DNA of 64,000 nt from Apostichopus japonicus (taxonomy: Eukaryota; Echinodermata; Holothuroidea; Aspidochirotida; Stichopodidae). Location of the stretch: the NCBI RefSeq assembly GCF_037975245.1, contig NC_092569.1:2211501-2275500 (forward strand), read 5' to 3'. The translations under genes and the position numbers were made by a program. This document shows, piece after piece, positions 35,701 to 47,478 of this stretch. The notes under the pieces are model-generated. The model did no database searches, was not told the DNA's origin, and worked only from the letters and a program-made list of their open reading frames with translations. Positions within the stretch are counted from its first letter, which is position 1, and each line of letters starts with the position of its first letter.

Positions 35701-37562
35701 ACAGCTATCTTATAAATGTTTCAATAAAATACAGACAACTCAACAGGAATTCCCCATTTCGTAAATTATTTTGTCCTCTACATCCGAATGGAGACATTTT
35801 CTTCAATTCATAACAGATCGTTCCCCTTTAATATTATCGGTTCCCATGATGGGTACGTCCCATCCACGGGTACCAAACAGGGTGCAACCATATTTCCAAC
35901 AGTGTGCATACAGCAGTGAGTAGTGTGTAGAGTATATATGGGCACAATACCGAAACCTTCCGGAAGTCGATGGGCTGGCGGTCTGGCCTTTCTTTGATAT
36001 GCTAATATATTCACATTCCTGGACCTAAACCACACCCTCATTATTATTTATTCAGTTTTTGAGTAATGCAACTTGGAAGTTTTTTTTTTCCGTAAGATGT
36101 AGTTATCACAACAGTGTAAGCATTTATATATTCTACCACAAATACACATTTAAAAACAAAATTAGATACCTCACAGACTGCACAAGAAAAGCACATATAT
36201 TTTTTATTATCCCAATAGGCAAGTAGAGAGACAGCGAGGTAGAGAGATAGAGAGGAAGAAAGACGTAGGGGTGTGGGTTGGAGGGGGGGGCAGGGGCGGT
36301 CGGCATGAAAGAGACTAAAAAATCTGTCTAATAATAATATTCTTAGATAACTTCGTGGGCAAACAAAGTATATGATGAGCACAACCCTTGACCGTAATAA
36401 CCTATATATTGATTTCTTTGTACATATTATAAATCATAACTAAAACTTTATAAAATTCCACTCGATGCCTTTGAACGGTGTTCGATTTCACTTCCACCAT
36501 AGCATTGAGAAATATGCTGGTATGTATGGGAACTTTTTGATGCCATCAATGTTTGAATATAGATAACCGTTTTTACTATACAAATGATAAAAGTATATAG
36601 TGTGTAAATTATGTATAGTATTAGTTGACGACATTAAGACTTTGATTTATCAGAAACTTGAGCTGCAGTTATTTTCATTCTGTTCTATGATTTCTTTGAA
36701 TTTGTACAAATTAAATTTAAAGAGAGAACCAAAATGTACGACAAGCAAAACAAGTCCCTTGAACTGGTTCCATTTAGTTTACAGATTGTTTTAACACATA
36801 GCATGGTGTTTTCTACTTTCATTGTATTCATAACCTAGCTTTCGCATTTCTTCCATTGAAGGTAAGTTTAACGTTAAGTCTGATGTTCGCAAGAGTCTTG
36901 ACCAAGTACTGAAACCGACCCGAACTGTATGCTTTAGTTGCTAACGATTTAGCCTGGGACTGGCAGTGTACTCCGGTTAAGCTATAGCTAATTGCAGTTT
37001 TAGTAATAACGTTGGTGAAATGCTATATGCTTTTGCGCTAATCTATTATTACGTGAACTGTGTGAACTTGTTGTATGCAATCATATTCTTTATATGTCAA
37101 CTATAAGCTTCCATACTTCAAATAAACAAAATCTGAACCAGGAAACACACTTGCTTGCCATAGTTAGATGATATGAAGTAGGCTACACTCAATTTCTTTC
37201 AGAAGAGAATTCGCAATAGATCTCAACGGGGGGACAAAGAGGTTAGTTAACAGCCGTTCGGTCTATGTATCGGTACAACCATGTATAAAGTTATGTTTGA
37301 ATTCCTCGGCCATCTGGTAACATTAACTTTGACCGAACTCGCAGTTACATAATTGACAACTTTGGAACGCCATTTACGTATAAATCACAACTCGGCTGAC
37401 TTACGCTATATGATGCTTTGAACCGTGTTGAATGTAACCTGTCTCCGAAGAACTTGTGCGTTTACTTAGAGGATGTTTTCCCGCCTTTTTGCGCTAATCT
37501 ATTAGTACGTGAGTTGTCTGAACTTGTTGTGTACAGTTTTTGACCGTGCAGGTATTTTCAAA
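32721..37562. other. Intergenic between XKR and the GPCR, no supported gene
   Basis: AT-rich. Contains TGTATGTGTGATG-type degenerate repeats (32900-33050), three copies of an 18-bp unit with ATGAATAATGCATATC (33235-33284) and a C/T-rich stretch at 35560-35680. A block of about 55 bases is present twice, at 37030-37085 and 37488-37545, just before the GPCR. Confidence 0.55.
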
Positions 37563-38561
37563 ATGGAGACTCTACCCAGTTTTAACGATAACACTACCAT
37601 CAGTATGACGACTAACTCGGCGAACTCGATTGACAGTCCAGTGACGTCATCCTTTCTGATGGTTGTGATTATCATTGTACTGGTCTTGATAGCTGACTGT
37701 ACTATCATCTTCCTCGTCATTAAAGAGCGTCTTTGGAGAGATGACAATGCACTTCTCATCCTTAATCTGATGTTTTCATTCCTCATATATTGTCTGTGGC
37801 ACGTTTCAATCTATTCATCTGACCACTTTCATTGGCAACTGGGATTGCCTTTCCTGTTTGGCTTTCAGATCATGCCGCACATATCTGTTCTCGTCACTCT
37901 CGGATGTATGTCTGTGGATCGGGTTTTAGCATTGAGGAAGAAAACGATGGTAAAGATATATTCGCGATCCTACGCTGCCCGCCGTATTCTTCTGATCTGG
38001 CTTTTCGCCATCTCTTTGGCAGGGGTAACATCCATTGCCGCTTACTCTGTCGACGGACAGGGTGACGCAAAAGCGAAGATCTTTTTCCACGTCTACATCA
38101 TCTGTCACTTTGCGTCCTCTGTGCTTACAATTTTCATCTCCGTAATCGCTTTTGTTTGCATTTGGAAAATTCATTCGAGAGTAGTCAACATGGCGATCAC
38201 CAAGGGAACGATAAATGATCCAATCTGGCAGAAGACTAATAAAGTGAGTTCAAGATTAACCGTCACTGTCGCCGCACTCGTGTTTGGACAGTTTACCACG
38301 TGGTTCGCTATTTACATATATCTTTTCTTGAATATACACAGACATCTACTTGAAATAGAACAAGAACCAGTTTTCGTTTTTCTCCTCTTGACCAACTTTA
38401 TCGTCGCACCATTAATGGTTTTCCTGGGTTCTGCACAATTTCGACGCTACTTTAAACGCCAGTTCCTCTGCTGTCTGTACCCAGATCTAATGACAGATAG
38501 CTATATTGATGAAAGTTGGAGGAGTTCTGCAAAGCGAACTCTTTCCATGGAGGAAGGATAA
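37563..38561 (+). CDS. Divergent rhodopsin-like (class A) 7TM receptor, single exon
   Basis: 332 residues from METLPSFNDN at 37563. Seven hydrophobic segments lie at about 30-53, 62-84, 95-118, 141-162, 172-202, 231-256 and 268-290. The TM3 end reads DRV (119-121), a DRY-type motif. TM7 has VAPLMVF in place of NPxxY, keeping only Pro283. An N-glycosylation sequon is at Asn10 and a Cys pair (303-304) after TM7 could be palmitoylated. Several class A hallmarks are missing: no TM3/ECL2 disulfide cysteines, no Asp at 2.50, no CWxP in TM6. No ligand can be guessed; such receptors are common in lineage-specific expansions. The upstream CCGTGCAG just before the start could be a 5' UTR splice acceptor, so a non-coding first exon is possible. 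A possible AATAAA lies near 38902. Confidence 0.88.
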   Translation: METLPSFNDNTTISMTTNSANSIDSPVTSSFLMVVIIIVLVLIADCTIIFLVIKERLWRDDNALLILNLMFSFLIYCLWHVSIYSSDHFHWQLGLPFLFGFQIMPHISVLVTLGCMSVDRVLALRKKTMVKIYSRSYAARRILLIWLFAISLAGVTSIAAYSVDGQGDAKAKIFFHVYIICHFASSVLTIFISVIAFVCIWKIHSRVVNMAITKGTINDPIWQKTNKVSSRLTVTVAALVFGQFTTWFAIYIYLFLNIHRHLLEIEQEPVFVFLLLTNFIVAPLMVFLGSAQFRRYFKRQFLCCLYPDLMTDSYIDESWRSSAKRTLSMEEG

Positions 38562-39416
38562 GTATCCCTAGATATTCATAGAACGCCGCGCACTATAGTA
38601 AAAACACATCTTGCTAATTTCGTGCTATCCTGATATTGCGAATGCGGTTTAAAACTGATTCACCGTCAATCAAGTAGTGGAATTAATAATAACTTTAACT
38701 AGATAAAAAAAAGAATAATATTTTTTGGAAAGCGTTGTTTCCAGTTTGTTTTGCTCAATTTTACAACGGTTTCGTTTACATTGTTTTAAGTTTACATTTG
38801 CTTTACTTATAATATTATATATTATATGGTATATCTGTTGTGAATACATGAATATTATTAACATAACGAACATTTTAATCTGTAAGGTATTTCCCCCAAA
38901 AAACAATAAAAAACACTGGTACTTTTATGCGGTCCCGTATGAGTACTAACATTGAAGGAGACTATGGGACACCTATATATGAACGCCATTATGTTCTTCT
39001 TATAGAAAAGGGAGCGTGATTGAAGGGGGGGGGCGGAGGGGGGTGTGAGTGACATGATATCATACGGTCCATTGCTTCTATATCGGTATCAATTCAGCCT
39101 TGGAAGGGGACTAAATTATCACCAGCCGTTCCCCTATCCTCCTATCCTTCTTTAACAAACTCTCTCATCGACTTTTGCTGCTACTGCTGCTAAATCTGTA
39201 CAACAATTTAAAAAGATAATGAAAGATTATTCGTCTGCCAACCACTTAAAAATTTTTTGCTTAAATGGTCAAACTTAAAGAGTGGTTATTGTTTACTTAT
39301 TGTTATTGTTTACTTATTGTTTACTTATTGTTTACTTATTGTTATTGTTAGAGTGGTTATGGTTATTGAATTAAATCGATTCTGAAGCACAGAGAGCTGT
39401 TCAATAATTTAATGTT

Positions 39417-39450
39417 TATATATATGTATATGTATGTATATATATATATG

Positions 39451-39520
<70 letters not shown>
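39417..39520. repeat. (TA)n microsatellite
   Basis: Nearly pure TA dinucleotide run, with TATG interruptions at its start. Confidence 0.97.
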
Positions 39521-39525
<5 letters not shown>

Positions 39526-41438
39526 CTAGCTGTTATCTTGTTCTTTCATTTAATAAAAATAAAGAACGACGTCAAACAGATGTTTGCTGTCATGCAAACA
39601 TTAGAGAACATCTGTTTTATCTTCAAATACTTTTCATTTGGCTTCAAAGTTGCTAAACATTTCTGACAATATTATACTTGAAGCTATTTATTATTACTTA
39701 AGTCATTCGCAAATAAGGTGGAGGGTCAAATTAAAATTGACTAGTGAATGTCTCGGTGCAGAGGAAATAATATACTAACGGTTGATGAGAAACGGGAATT
39801 TTAATGTTTATCAATATTTACTGACCAGCTTTGCACTCTCCTTTTCGGGACTGTACTGATAAAATTTTAACTCACAAATTTTTATATTCAATGTAAATAT
39901 GTATTTATTTCAATTATGTATACGATTTACAGTTGTTAAGTTTTGTCGATGTGGTTTGAAGCAAGTAGTATACGCGTTCTTAATTTTTTTCGACCGTCAG
40001 AAGTGATTAATTCAAAGAGTGACGAACGAACGAACAACATATTGAAAACAACACAAACAAGAAATAAGAACTTCAACTAAACAACTATTATCAAGCAGTT
40101 ATTACATGCATTTCTGTTTGTTAATTCCGTACCGTGTAAGATGGAATTAAAGGTGATTTAAATGGTATATATAGACCTAGATTAAGTTGTGTATGTGTGT
40201 GTGTTTCTCTATGTAAATTATTTCATTTCAGACAAACTATTATATATCACATTTTTTGTAATTACAGTCAGAATTTGACGTAACTGAATATCCAAAATGA
40301 AAAAGAGGGAGGTGGGTGGTGCGAAGCGAGGGTAGGGGATGGGTGAGAGGGGGGTGGTGTATAAACTCATACATGTGACCGGGGTGGTATATAATACATT
40401 ACTTGGGCGTGGTCTTGTATACTAATAGTTTATAAGTATTGCAGTTCAATTTAATTACGAGCAAAATCAAAATGGCAGACTATAGACAGTAGAAGAGAAC
40501 GCAATGGTGCTTTCCCAAGAAGTAACTATTTGTAAAATATTAATATGATATCAATTTGACAATATAAATAGATCATAACATGTTGGTGGAAAAATCTCCC
40601 TTATAGAAGAACAGTTCAAAAGTTGTTCTTAGACGTTTTCGTTAACGTAATCAGCAATTTTCAATTCACTTCCTTAATGTTGTGGATTATTTTAAGAAGT
40701 CTCGGAGGAGTGTCAGAACTACTAGAAATCTCCATTTCAAGTTTTCTGGTTTTATTACTGTTTTTAACGTGATCAAATTTGAGGGAAATTATGCTAACTT
40801 TCAATGGAACAGTAATCAGTTATATATTGTTAGCTTTGGAAATGTTTGCAATGTTCCATGTTCAGCACCGTCAACCCCTCCTGCCAGCCCCTACTAGAGG
40901 ACTTAAATGGAAAGGTAGAGGGGTCACGGGAAGTTGAAGAGACTTTGATACCCCCACCGGTTGTGGATAAACTGGGGATAGTGAATATGTGGGTGGATGG
41001 GTGGGAGGTGGTGGGAGTCACACTCTACTGTATCTGAAGCCTCATATGTAAGCAATACACACCATCAAAATGTACACTGCGCATTGGATTATACGAATTA
41101 AGTCAAGCGATATGTTTTAGCATTGTAGGGGTAAAGTAACGCCTTTTTATAAGATCGCAGTAAATAAACTGTCACCATGTATTACAGTCATACACCAGTA
41201 TACATTGCAACAATCTAACAGAACAGGGAGATTAACGGCATGAAGATGTAACATAATCCACACAAGCTGGTTACTAGTTTAGTTTCAGCTTTCGCTTGTT
41301 TCAATTTCGTTTATTTCTTTTCCTATATTCTCTTTGTTCGTTACATTCAGTTGGAATATTAATTACAAAACAAGGTATAATTTACAGCGTTACTGAACGG
41401 TTTTAATCAATATATTTAAGTTAAGCGTCAATGTTGCT

Positions 41439-41590
<152 letters not shown>

Positions 41591-41636
41591 CGACCTTCCT
41601 TACCGGTTTCGAACCTCTGGACATGCAATCAGCGTC

Positions 41637-41712
41637 CATAGCCTATAATGGTTAGGGTGTCCGCATATAAAGTGGGAGGCCCTGGCTCGAATCCCGGTGG
41701 ATGCTGGAAGTT
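41637..41712 (+). mobile_element. tRNA-like sequence, probable SINE head
   Basis: TATAATGGTTAGGGTG is an A-box-like segment and GGCTCGAATCCCGG a B-box-like segment, about 35 bases apart, as in tRNAs. The acceptor stem does not pair well, and the match ends next to a TA microsatellite, so a SINE head or tRNA pseudogene is more likely than a working tRNA. Confidence 0.5.
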
Positions 41713-43046
41713 CTTTCACTATTCTGGATTTTCCAACTCACTACGATTTCAATTATGTATATATTCATTTGCCTTTGTCGTTTACCTCCGTTTCATTAAC
41801 AAAGTTTGTTCAAAGTATCTCTTTCGAGATCCGGCTTCAGAATCACAAATGATTTCGAGTTGGTTATGCATCATGTTTGACCTCTAGAGTAAGGCAAATA
41901 TGTCACCCAATCCCCCCCCCCCAACGCCCCACCCACCACCCCGTTGTCCACATCACTAAGAACAATGGCTACAATGAACTACACATGTTAGCCTTGGGAT
42001 AAAAGAAAAAACACGTTAGGAATGAAAAGAGCGTGACAAAAGAGCATTGTACCAAATTAACAAAGTTATCAACTAAACGGTATGTACAGACTTTGAGGCG
42101 GGCACTCAAAGAGCCTTAGTTCAGATCTTAATTAGGACTTACGGAACAAATACAATATACTGAGTGGAATTCAATCGATTTACAGGAATGCTGAGAGATG
42201 ATAAAACCTAGTGTTGTAGTTGTCTTTACGGAAATCTTCTAGCCCAAAATAAAACAACATAGGTTGAAAGGCTCATTTAGAGCGCCATTGCAGAATTAGA
42301 ACATATATACGGACTACTTGTCGACTATAAATGATGTCATAATTAATGAGTTTTCTCAAGCCTGTATGACGAAAAGAGGATTAATGTGAGAAAGAGGGGA
42401 ACTCTTATTTTTATTGTGGATAAAACCGTACTGCCATTTTGTGTGTGTGTGTGTGTGTGTGTTGAAGAACATGAAGCCTCCACAGTCACGAAGAGATAGT
42501 TGTTGGCCAATGCAGACAGAATTACAGTAAACAAGGTAAGATATAGGATAATGATATAATATATTTATAAGCAGGTGAAATCTCAGACTGTTGAGAATAA
42601 CGACTCCTGTAGAGACTTTGATGTAGCCCAAACTAACAATATCATATTCAATGTAAACCACCTATGAATTGCCAACATGAGAACGATGTGGTTTACATAT
42701 AAATCAAGTATGTTGTAGCTTGACTTGATGGGATGGGCTTTCTTACACAAAAGTATAGAGACCATCATAGAACAGGTCATTTTGACATATCTCCCTTATC
42801 TCGTGTGTGGGAAAAAAGGTCATGTCAGCCTAATCTCCTATCTGCAAACCCTTCGCAGCTGCGTATCCTATGTCAAGACCCTCCCCCCCCCCCCCACCTC
42901 CTATCCCATGTAAAAACAGTGATATGGGCGCCCTTTTGGTGAACCAGGTATAGCCAAAAATGACACTGAAGTGAGTGGTATAGAGAAGGAAACCAGATCG
43001 ACCAAACATTTGGCTGGTATAGTCTTCAAGCTAGTTTGAAAGCACA

Positions 43047-43079
<33 letters not shown>

Positions 43080-43239
43080 CGACATTAGTTGTTGTTTATC
43101 ATTTTTTATAAGGTGATACATTCAGTTGACAGTAATAACATTTTATTCACATAAATTAAAAACTTCATATAACTGCAGTAAGTGCTATGTACTTCATAAC
43201 ATGCAACCACAATGTGCGAAGTAGTAGACATGGTTACAG

Positions 43240-43770
43240 ACTATAGTACGGTAGTTTAGTGTAGTAGAAAAAGGATCAGGAGGGACACTCAAGTCCCCAT
43301 CAAGGACCCGATAGGAGAAGAAAAACTGAAGACATAAATACTCAGACCCGATTACAAAGCATTCTTAAACCCATTCACACTAATTGCAAGAACAACTTTC
43401 TCGGGAAAAGTGTTCCACTCATTCACAACCCTATTAGAAGAAAAGTTATGCTGAATATTAATCCTACTTTGTGACTTTTGGAGTTTAAGACAATGACCTC
43501 TGGTACAACTACTATTAGCAAACATGAAAAAGTCAGTGAAGGATAAATTGTCAAAACATACACAATCTTGAAAACCTGAATCAAGTCACCATGTAGCCTC
43601 CTATAAGCTCCAGTGTGGTGAGATTCAACAGCTGTAACCGCCTATAATAAGGAACACCCTTTAAGGAACTAATCATCCGAGTACTTCCTTAACCTTAGCA
43701 AAATATGGGTTCCAAGCCTGCACAGCATACTCCAGATGAGGCCTAACGGTGTGTTCTTAACTATACTTCA
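43240..43770 (-). mobile_element. LINE 3' end (CR1/L2-type), degenerate
   Basis: On the minus strand it encodes, with several stops and shifts, RPHLEYAVQAWNPY, FANSSCTRGHCLKL and FSSNRVVNEWNTFPEKVV, then VNGFKNAL and a stop. These are the standard closing motifs of CR1/L2-type ORF2. The 3' UTR after it contains GGTCCTTGATGGGGACTTGA and is shared with 47195-47345 on the plus strand. Confidence 0.75.
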
Positions 43771-44081
43771 TAGTACATTGTATCATGATGTTTTTAAAGG
43801 GATACGTACCGTAAGTCTCGTATTGCAGAGAAAAAAGTTCCACACTGTTATAGTAAAACCAAACACATTCATAATAAAATATTCAAAATATGGTTGTATG
43901 ATGTAACATATTTCCCTAACTTCTCTTACATATACAGTGAGCGAATCATAGCAGATAGTCTGTGACGTCATTGGGCATGTGTTCTTTAATATAGTTTCAC
44001 TAAGGCTATTTATAATCTTCTTATACTGATTTGTCATTTCATCCTTATAAATTTAGAATGTTTGCTAAGCTGTCGCTATTC

Positions 44082-44373
44082 CAGGCGCGTAGCCAGGAAT
44101 TTGCCAAGGGAGGGGCGAAACTGTAAGCAAACTATCAGAGCCATAGATACGGCATTGCAAACTATCTAGGCGATAGCGCCACCATAAGTTGGCGCGAAGC
44201 GTACAAGAAAATTTTGGCTGAAAATGCCTCCCAGATCGCTGGAAATGGCACTTCCCAGGCCTTGTAAGTTGCATCTTAGCATTGTTTCTTTTGAAATTAC
44301 TAGCGATATAAAAAAAAATATATATGCTCAAGGGGGGGCGGCTGCCCCCTCGCCCCCCTTGGCCAAGCGCCTG
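44082..44373 (+). mobile_element. hAT-like MITE, family 2
   Basis: Ends CAGGCGCGTAGCCAGG ... CCTTGGCCAAGCGCCTG, flanked by a perfect 8-bp duplication CGCTATTC (44074-44081 and 44374-44381). It contains the core module (CTATCTAGGCGATAGCGCC ... GGCCTTGTAAG, about 44150-44275) shared with other families in the window. Confidence 0.88.
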
Positions 44374-45195
44374 CGCTATTCTCTGTAGTATATCATTCTC
44401 ATCGAAGTGCAACTCTTGTGAAAAATATTATCTTCATCGTGTGGATAAATGATTGAAATATTTTAAGGAATAAATTTCACGGCCCTAACAGGGTATCAGT
44501 TGAATGCATACAAAATTACGACTTAATTGATATGTGGCGTGAGAGAAATCCTGTCTCTAATGACTATACTTAAAAATGTAAACGTAACCGCCAGTATTTT
44601 TTTCGTCGGTCGGTTGGACTTTCACCTTAAGAGCGACCAAACTCAATGTGTCGCAAATCCAAAACTGATCTTTTGGTTATTATGCACACGAGAAAATTGC
44701 TGAAAGTGCCGTATTCATGTAGGATTTTATGGCTTTAACGTTCACTTATAATGGTTAATCATAAATTTTCGATATAGTCGACGAGTCGAACGGCAACGAA
44801 CTTCAGAATTAGTGATATAGTATTTTAAGTTTCACTTGAAAGGTAGAAATAAATTGAGTGTTCTTTTGACGCTTTGTATGGAAACCTTGCCACTGATAAC
44901 GGAAGTAAAGTTATTACGTAAGAGTGTCTACAGTGTTTTATGTTGGAAGAGAAACGAAGAACACATTCTTTGCTATGGGTTGTAAATACTGGGCTGAACT
45001 TGGTTAAATTCAGTGAAGGTTCGATGCTTAATTTGGAAACAAACTATATGTGTATTAATATAACATAATCAAATGCAAAGCAGCAAAATACATGTTGTTT
45101 GTGGTGATGGATTTGCGTAGGAAGATACCTCAAAGAAAATACAGGACGATGCGATTAACTATCTCTGTTTGGTTGATACACCTTTAATATATTCC

Positions 45196-45420
45196 AAATA
45201 TTCGTTTGCATATTCATATATATATTCATATACATATTCATATTTATATTCGTATTCATATTCGTATTCGTATTCGTATTCGTATACGTGTACGTGTACG
45301 TGTACGTGTACGTACTCGTATTCGTACGTAATTCGTTTTCGTATTCGTAAACGTATACGTGACGTTTACGTGTACGTATTCGTATTCGTATACGTATACG
45401 TATTCGTATTCATATTCATG
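45196..45420. repeat. CpG-containing hexanucleotide array (TATTCG / TACGTG types)
   Basis: Blocks of TATTCA, then TATTCG, then TACGTG (five in a row near 45284-45310), then mixed CGTATACGTA and TATTCG again. CpG-rich in an AT-rich setting. It lies directly downstream (minus-strand sense) of the receptor tail relic. Confidence 0.9.
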
Positions 45421-45670
45421 ATAAGTATCATCTATGCTCTGCTCTGGTAAGCAACGTTATGAACTTGTCCTTCTGTCATTAATTCACTATCGGCAAAATA
45501 TAAACAATAAATGATATCAATTTACATTGTCACCTTGAAGTTGTTCAGAATTTGAAATGTCTGGATTCTCATTAACGGTCTCACGTGAAGTAATATTGCT
45601 TTTCACATTCATACTCGTAAGTTGAGAATGCGCCAAGTAGCTTTCATGCAGTTGTTCTCCTGCGCATGCG
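45420..45670 (-). pseudogene. Relic C: tail exon of the CUB/ITIM receptor family
   Basis: On the minus strand it encodes SRETVNENPDISNSEQL and QGDNVN, then a stop. Copies A and B have TETVNENPEISHSERL and QGDNVEYNPL at the same place. The stop falls exactly where the first ITIM-like motif would begin. DNA similarity goes on past the stop to about 45430 (AAGCAACGTTATGAACTTGTCC against AAGCAACATTGTCAACTTGTCC in A) but with frame damage. No TM or CUB exon was found near it, so I call a pseudogene fragment. Confidence 0.75.
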
Positions 45671-46407
45671 ATTTGGAGAGTGTGCCATTCACATCGGCGC
45701 TGCTGGTCCCAGAATGTAACTACATGTTTTTTAGGAATTGACAGATTTACGTACCATGTAAACGCCAATTATGCGATTATAAGATGTGCCAACACCTGTG
45801 GAAGAACAATGGGCAACGCAAATTTCGGAGTCTCATGCGGTCGGATCTGTTTGAAAATAAGAGAAGACCGCCACCTAACGTTGAGGAGACTAAAAATTTG
45901 GAGTTTAAGCTACATTTCTTCACAACGTGTTCGCCTTGCAGAAAGAATGAATTAAGAGTTAATTTAAAATCATAATACAAATCCTTTATACAATAAATAA
46001 CCTTTCAATACACACGCGTGTCTTTATAATCCTGTTAGTTCCGTTAATTCTATCGTGAACTTTGTCCCTTGTTGTTTGTATCAATTTGTTCGCCATGCCG
46101 CAAGAATGACACAACTTTTTTATACAATAAATAACCTTTCAAGACAAACATGCGTTCTAGGATGTGACCTCAATAATTGTAAACTTCCAATTTCACCTAT
46201 GAGTGGCTGTATTGCTTTAGTTGTCGTACCACAATTAATTGTTCCCATTGACTTACACAACAAACTCGTCACTTTCCAAGTTCGCTAGAGCATATCCTAG
46301 TACCCACCATAATATGATAGCTGATGGCTTGGACTATCATAGCACAATCACCAAGACTGTTTAGATTTTGAGCTAGAATAGCTCAAAGGTTAGTATAGTG
46401 CTCCCTG

Positions 46408-47030
46408 CAGTGGCGGAGCGTCCATACAGTCAGGGGGCGGATGCCCCCACCCCCCTGACGGACTCAAATGGACTGCTGGCAAGGGCGTAGGAACCGGGGG
46501 GCTGGGGGGCGCCAGCCCCCCCCCCCCAGTGAAAAATGTGGAGGGCGGAAGTATCATTCCGCCCCCCCCGGTTCGCAAGTCAGAAAACCCCTTTTTCATT
46601 TCCAAATGAAAACACCCCCTCCCCTTAGACCCCTCCCCCAGGCCGGCCATCAGTCTTCAGCCCCCCCCCCACTCAAAAGTACCTTCCTACGCCACTGACT
46701 GCTGGCGCCCTTTTCAGCTTTTTAACACCCTTTACTTATTCACGATTATTGACTTTTTTATTGCGCTCTCACCTACCTTTTGACATTTGTCACATTTTGT
46801 TGGTGTAATTTCTGACAAAATGTCGATGACACCTATTTATTCTTCGTTTATCTTCAAATAAGCAAAGCCCGGAAAGGGTCATTTCCGGCGATCTATAGGG
46901 AGTGTCTTTACTCAAAAGTTTCCTGTACGCTCCGCGCCAACTTGTGGTGGCGCTCCGCTTAGATAGTGTCGAAAGCGCCCCTACAGACCATTCCTGAACC
47001 CTCTGACAAATACCCCTAGCTCCGCCACTG
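46408..47030 (-). mobile_element. hAT-like MITE, family 1, carrying a nested element
   Basis: Ends CAGTGGCGGAGCGTCC ... CTCCGCCACTG. Flanks GCTCCCTG (46400-46407) and GCTCTCTG (47031-47038) are an 8-bp duplication with one change. It is the reverse of 23889-24276 and is split by the insertion at 46480-46697. Confidence 0.87.
46480..46697 (-). mobile_element. hAT-like MITE, family 3, nested in family 1
   Basis: Ends CAAGGGCGTAGGAACC ... GGTACCTTCC-type end closing CTACGCCACTG. Flanked by a perfect 8-bp duplication ACTGCTGG (46472-46479 and 46698-46705); removing one copy restores the uninterrupted family 1 sequence seen at 23889-24276. It is shorter than the copies at 55564 and 58677. Confidence 0.88.
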
Positions 47031-47194
47031 GCTCTCTGACCCATCTGCCAGATCTCGTTGCCGAATATTCTTGTTTCACCCTGTATTTTCTAAAATGTCT
47101 TAAGTCACCTTGAATCCTCCTCATTTTTACATCATCAGTGGTTTATTTCATCCTCTTCAACACCCAAGCATGAAGAGGAATGATGATGACTCCA

Positions 47195-47345
47195 AAAAAT
47201 GACAACAAATCACGATCGGGTCTGAGTGTTTGTGTCGTCAGTTTTTTTCTCTCTCTCCTATAGGGTCCTTGATGGGGACTTGAGTGTCCCTCCTGATCCA
47301 TTTTTCTACTAAACTAAACTGATCTAAACTATAGTAGGTCACTGT
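47195..47345 (+). mobile_element. LINE 3' UTR fragment
   Basis: Shares GATCGGGTCTGAGTGTTT-like start, then GGTCCTTGATGGGGACTTGA and TGTCCCTCCTGATCC, with the 3' end of the LINE at 43240-43770 (there on the minus strand). No ORF2 coding part is left. Confidence 0.7.
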
Positions 47346-47478
47346 AAGCCTATTTTCCCGACAATGGTTAACCTTTCATGCGCGGAGTGCACTACTATAA
47401 TAGTGGTACGGTACCTATATGTATTGTTGCCTTCTCTTTACTTCGTGGAAGGGGAATTGTATAGTTTGAACTGCTTAA

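Noticed and set aside
37502-38174. Minus-strand and alternate frames over the GPCR
   Set aside because: Antisense shadows; the plus-strand 332-codon frame has the seven membrane segments.
41637-41712. Functional tRNA gene
   Set aside because: A- and B-box-like blocks are present but the acceptor stem does not pair, and the sequence looks like a SINE head beside a microsatellite.
46390-46698. Pro/Gly-rich frames on both strands
   Set aside because: Translations of G/C homopolymer-rich MITE sequence.
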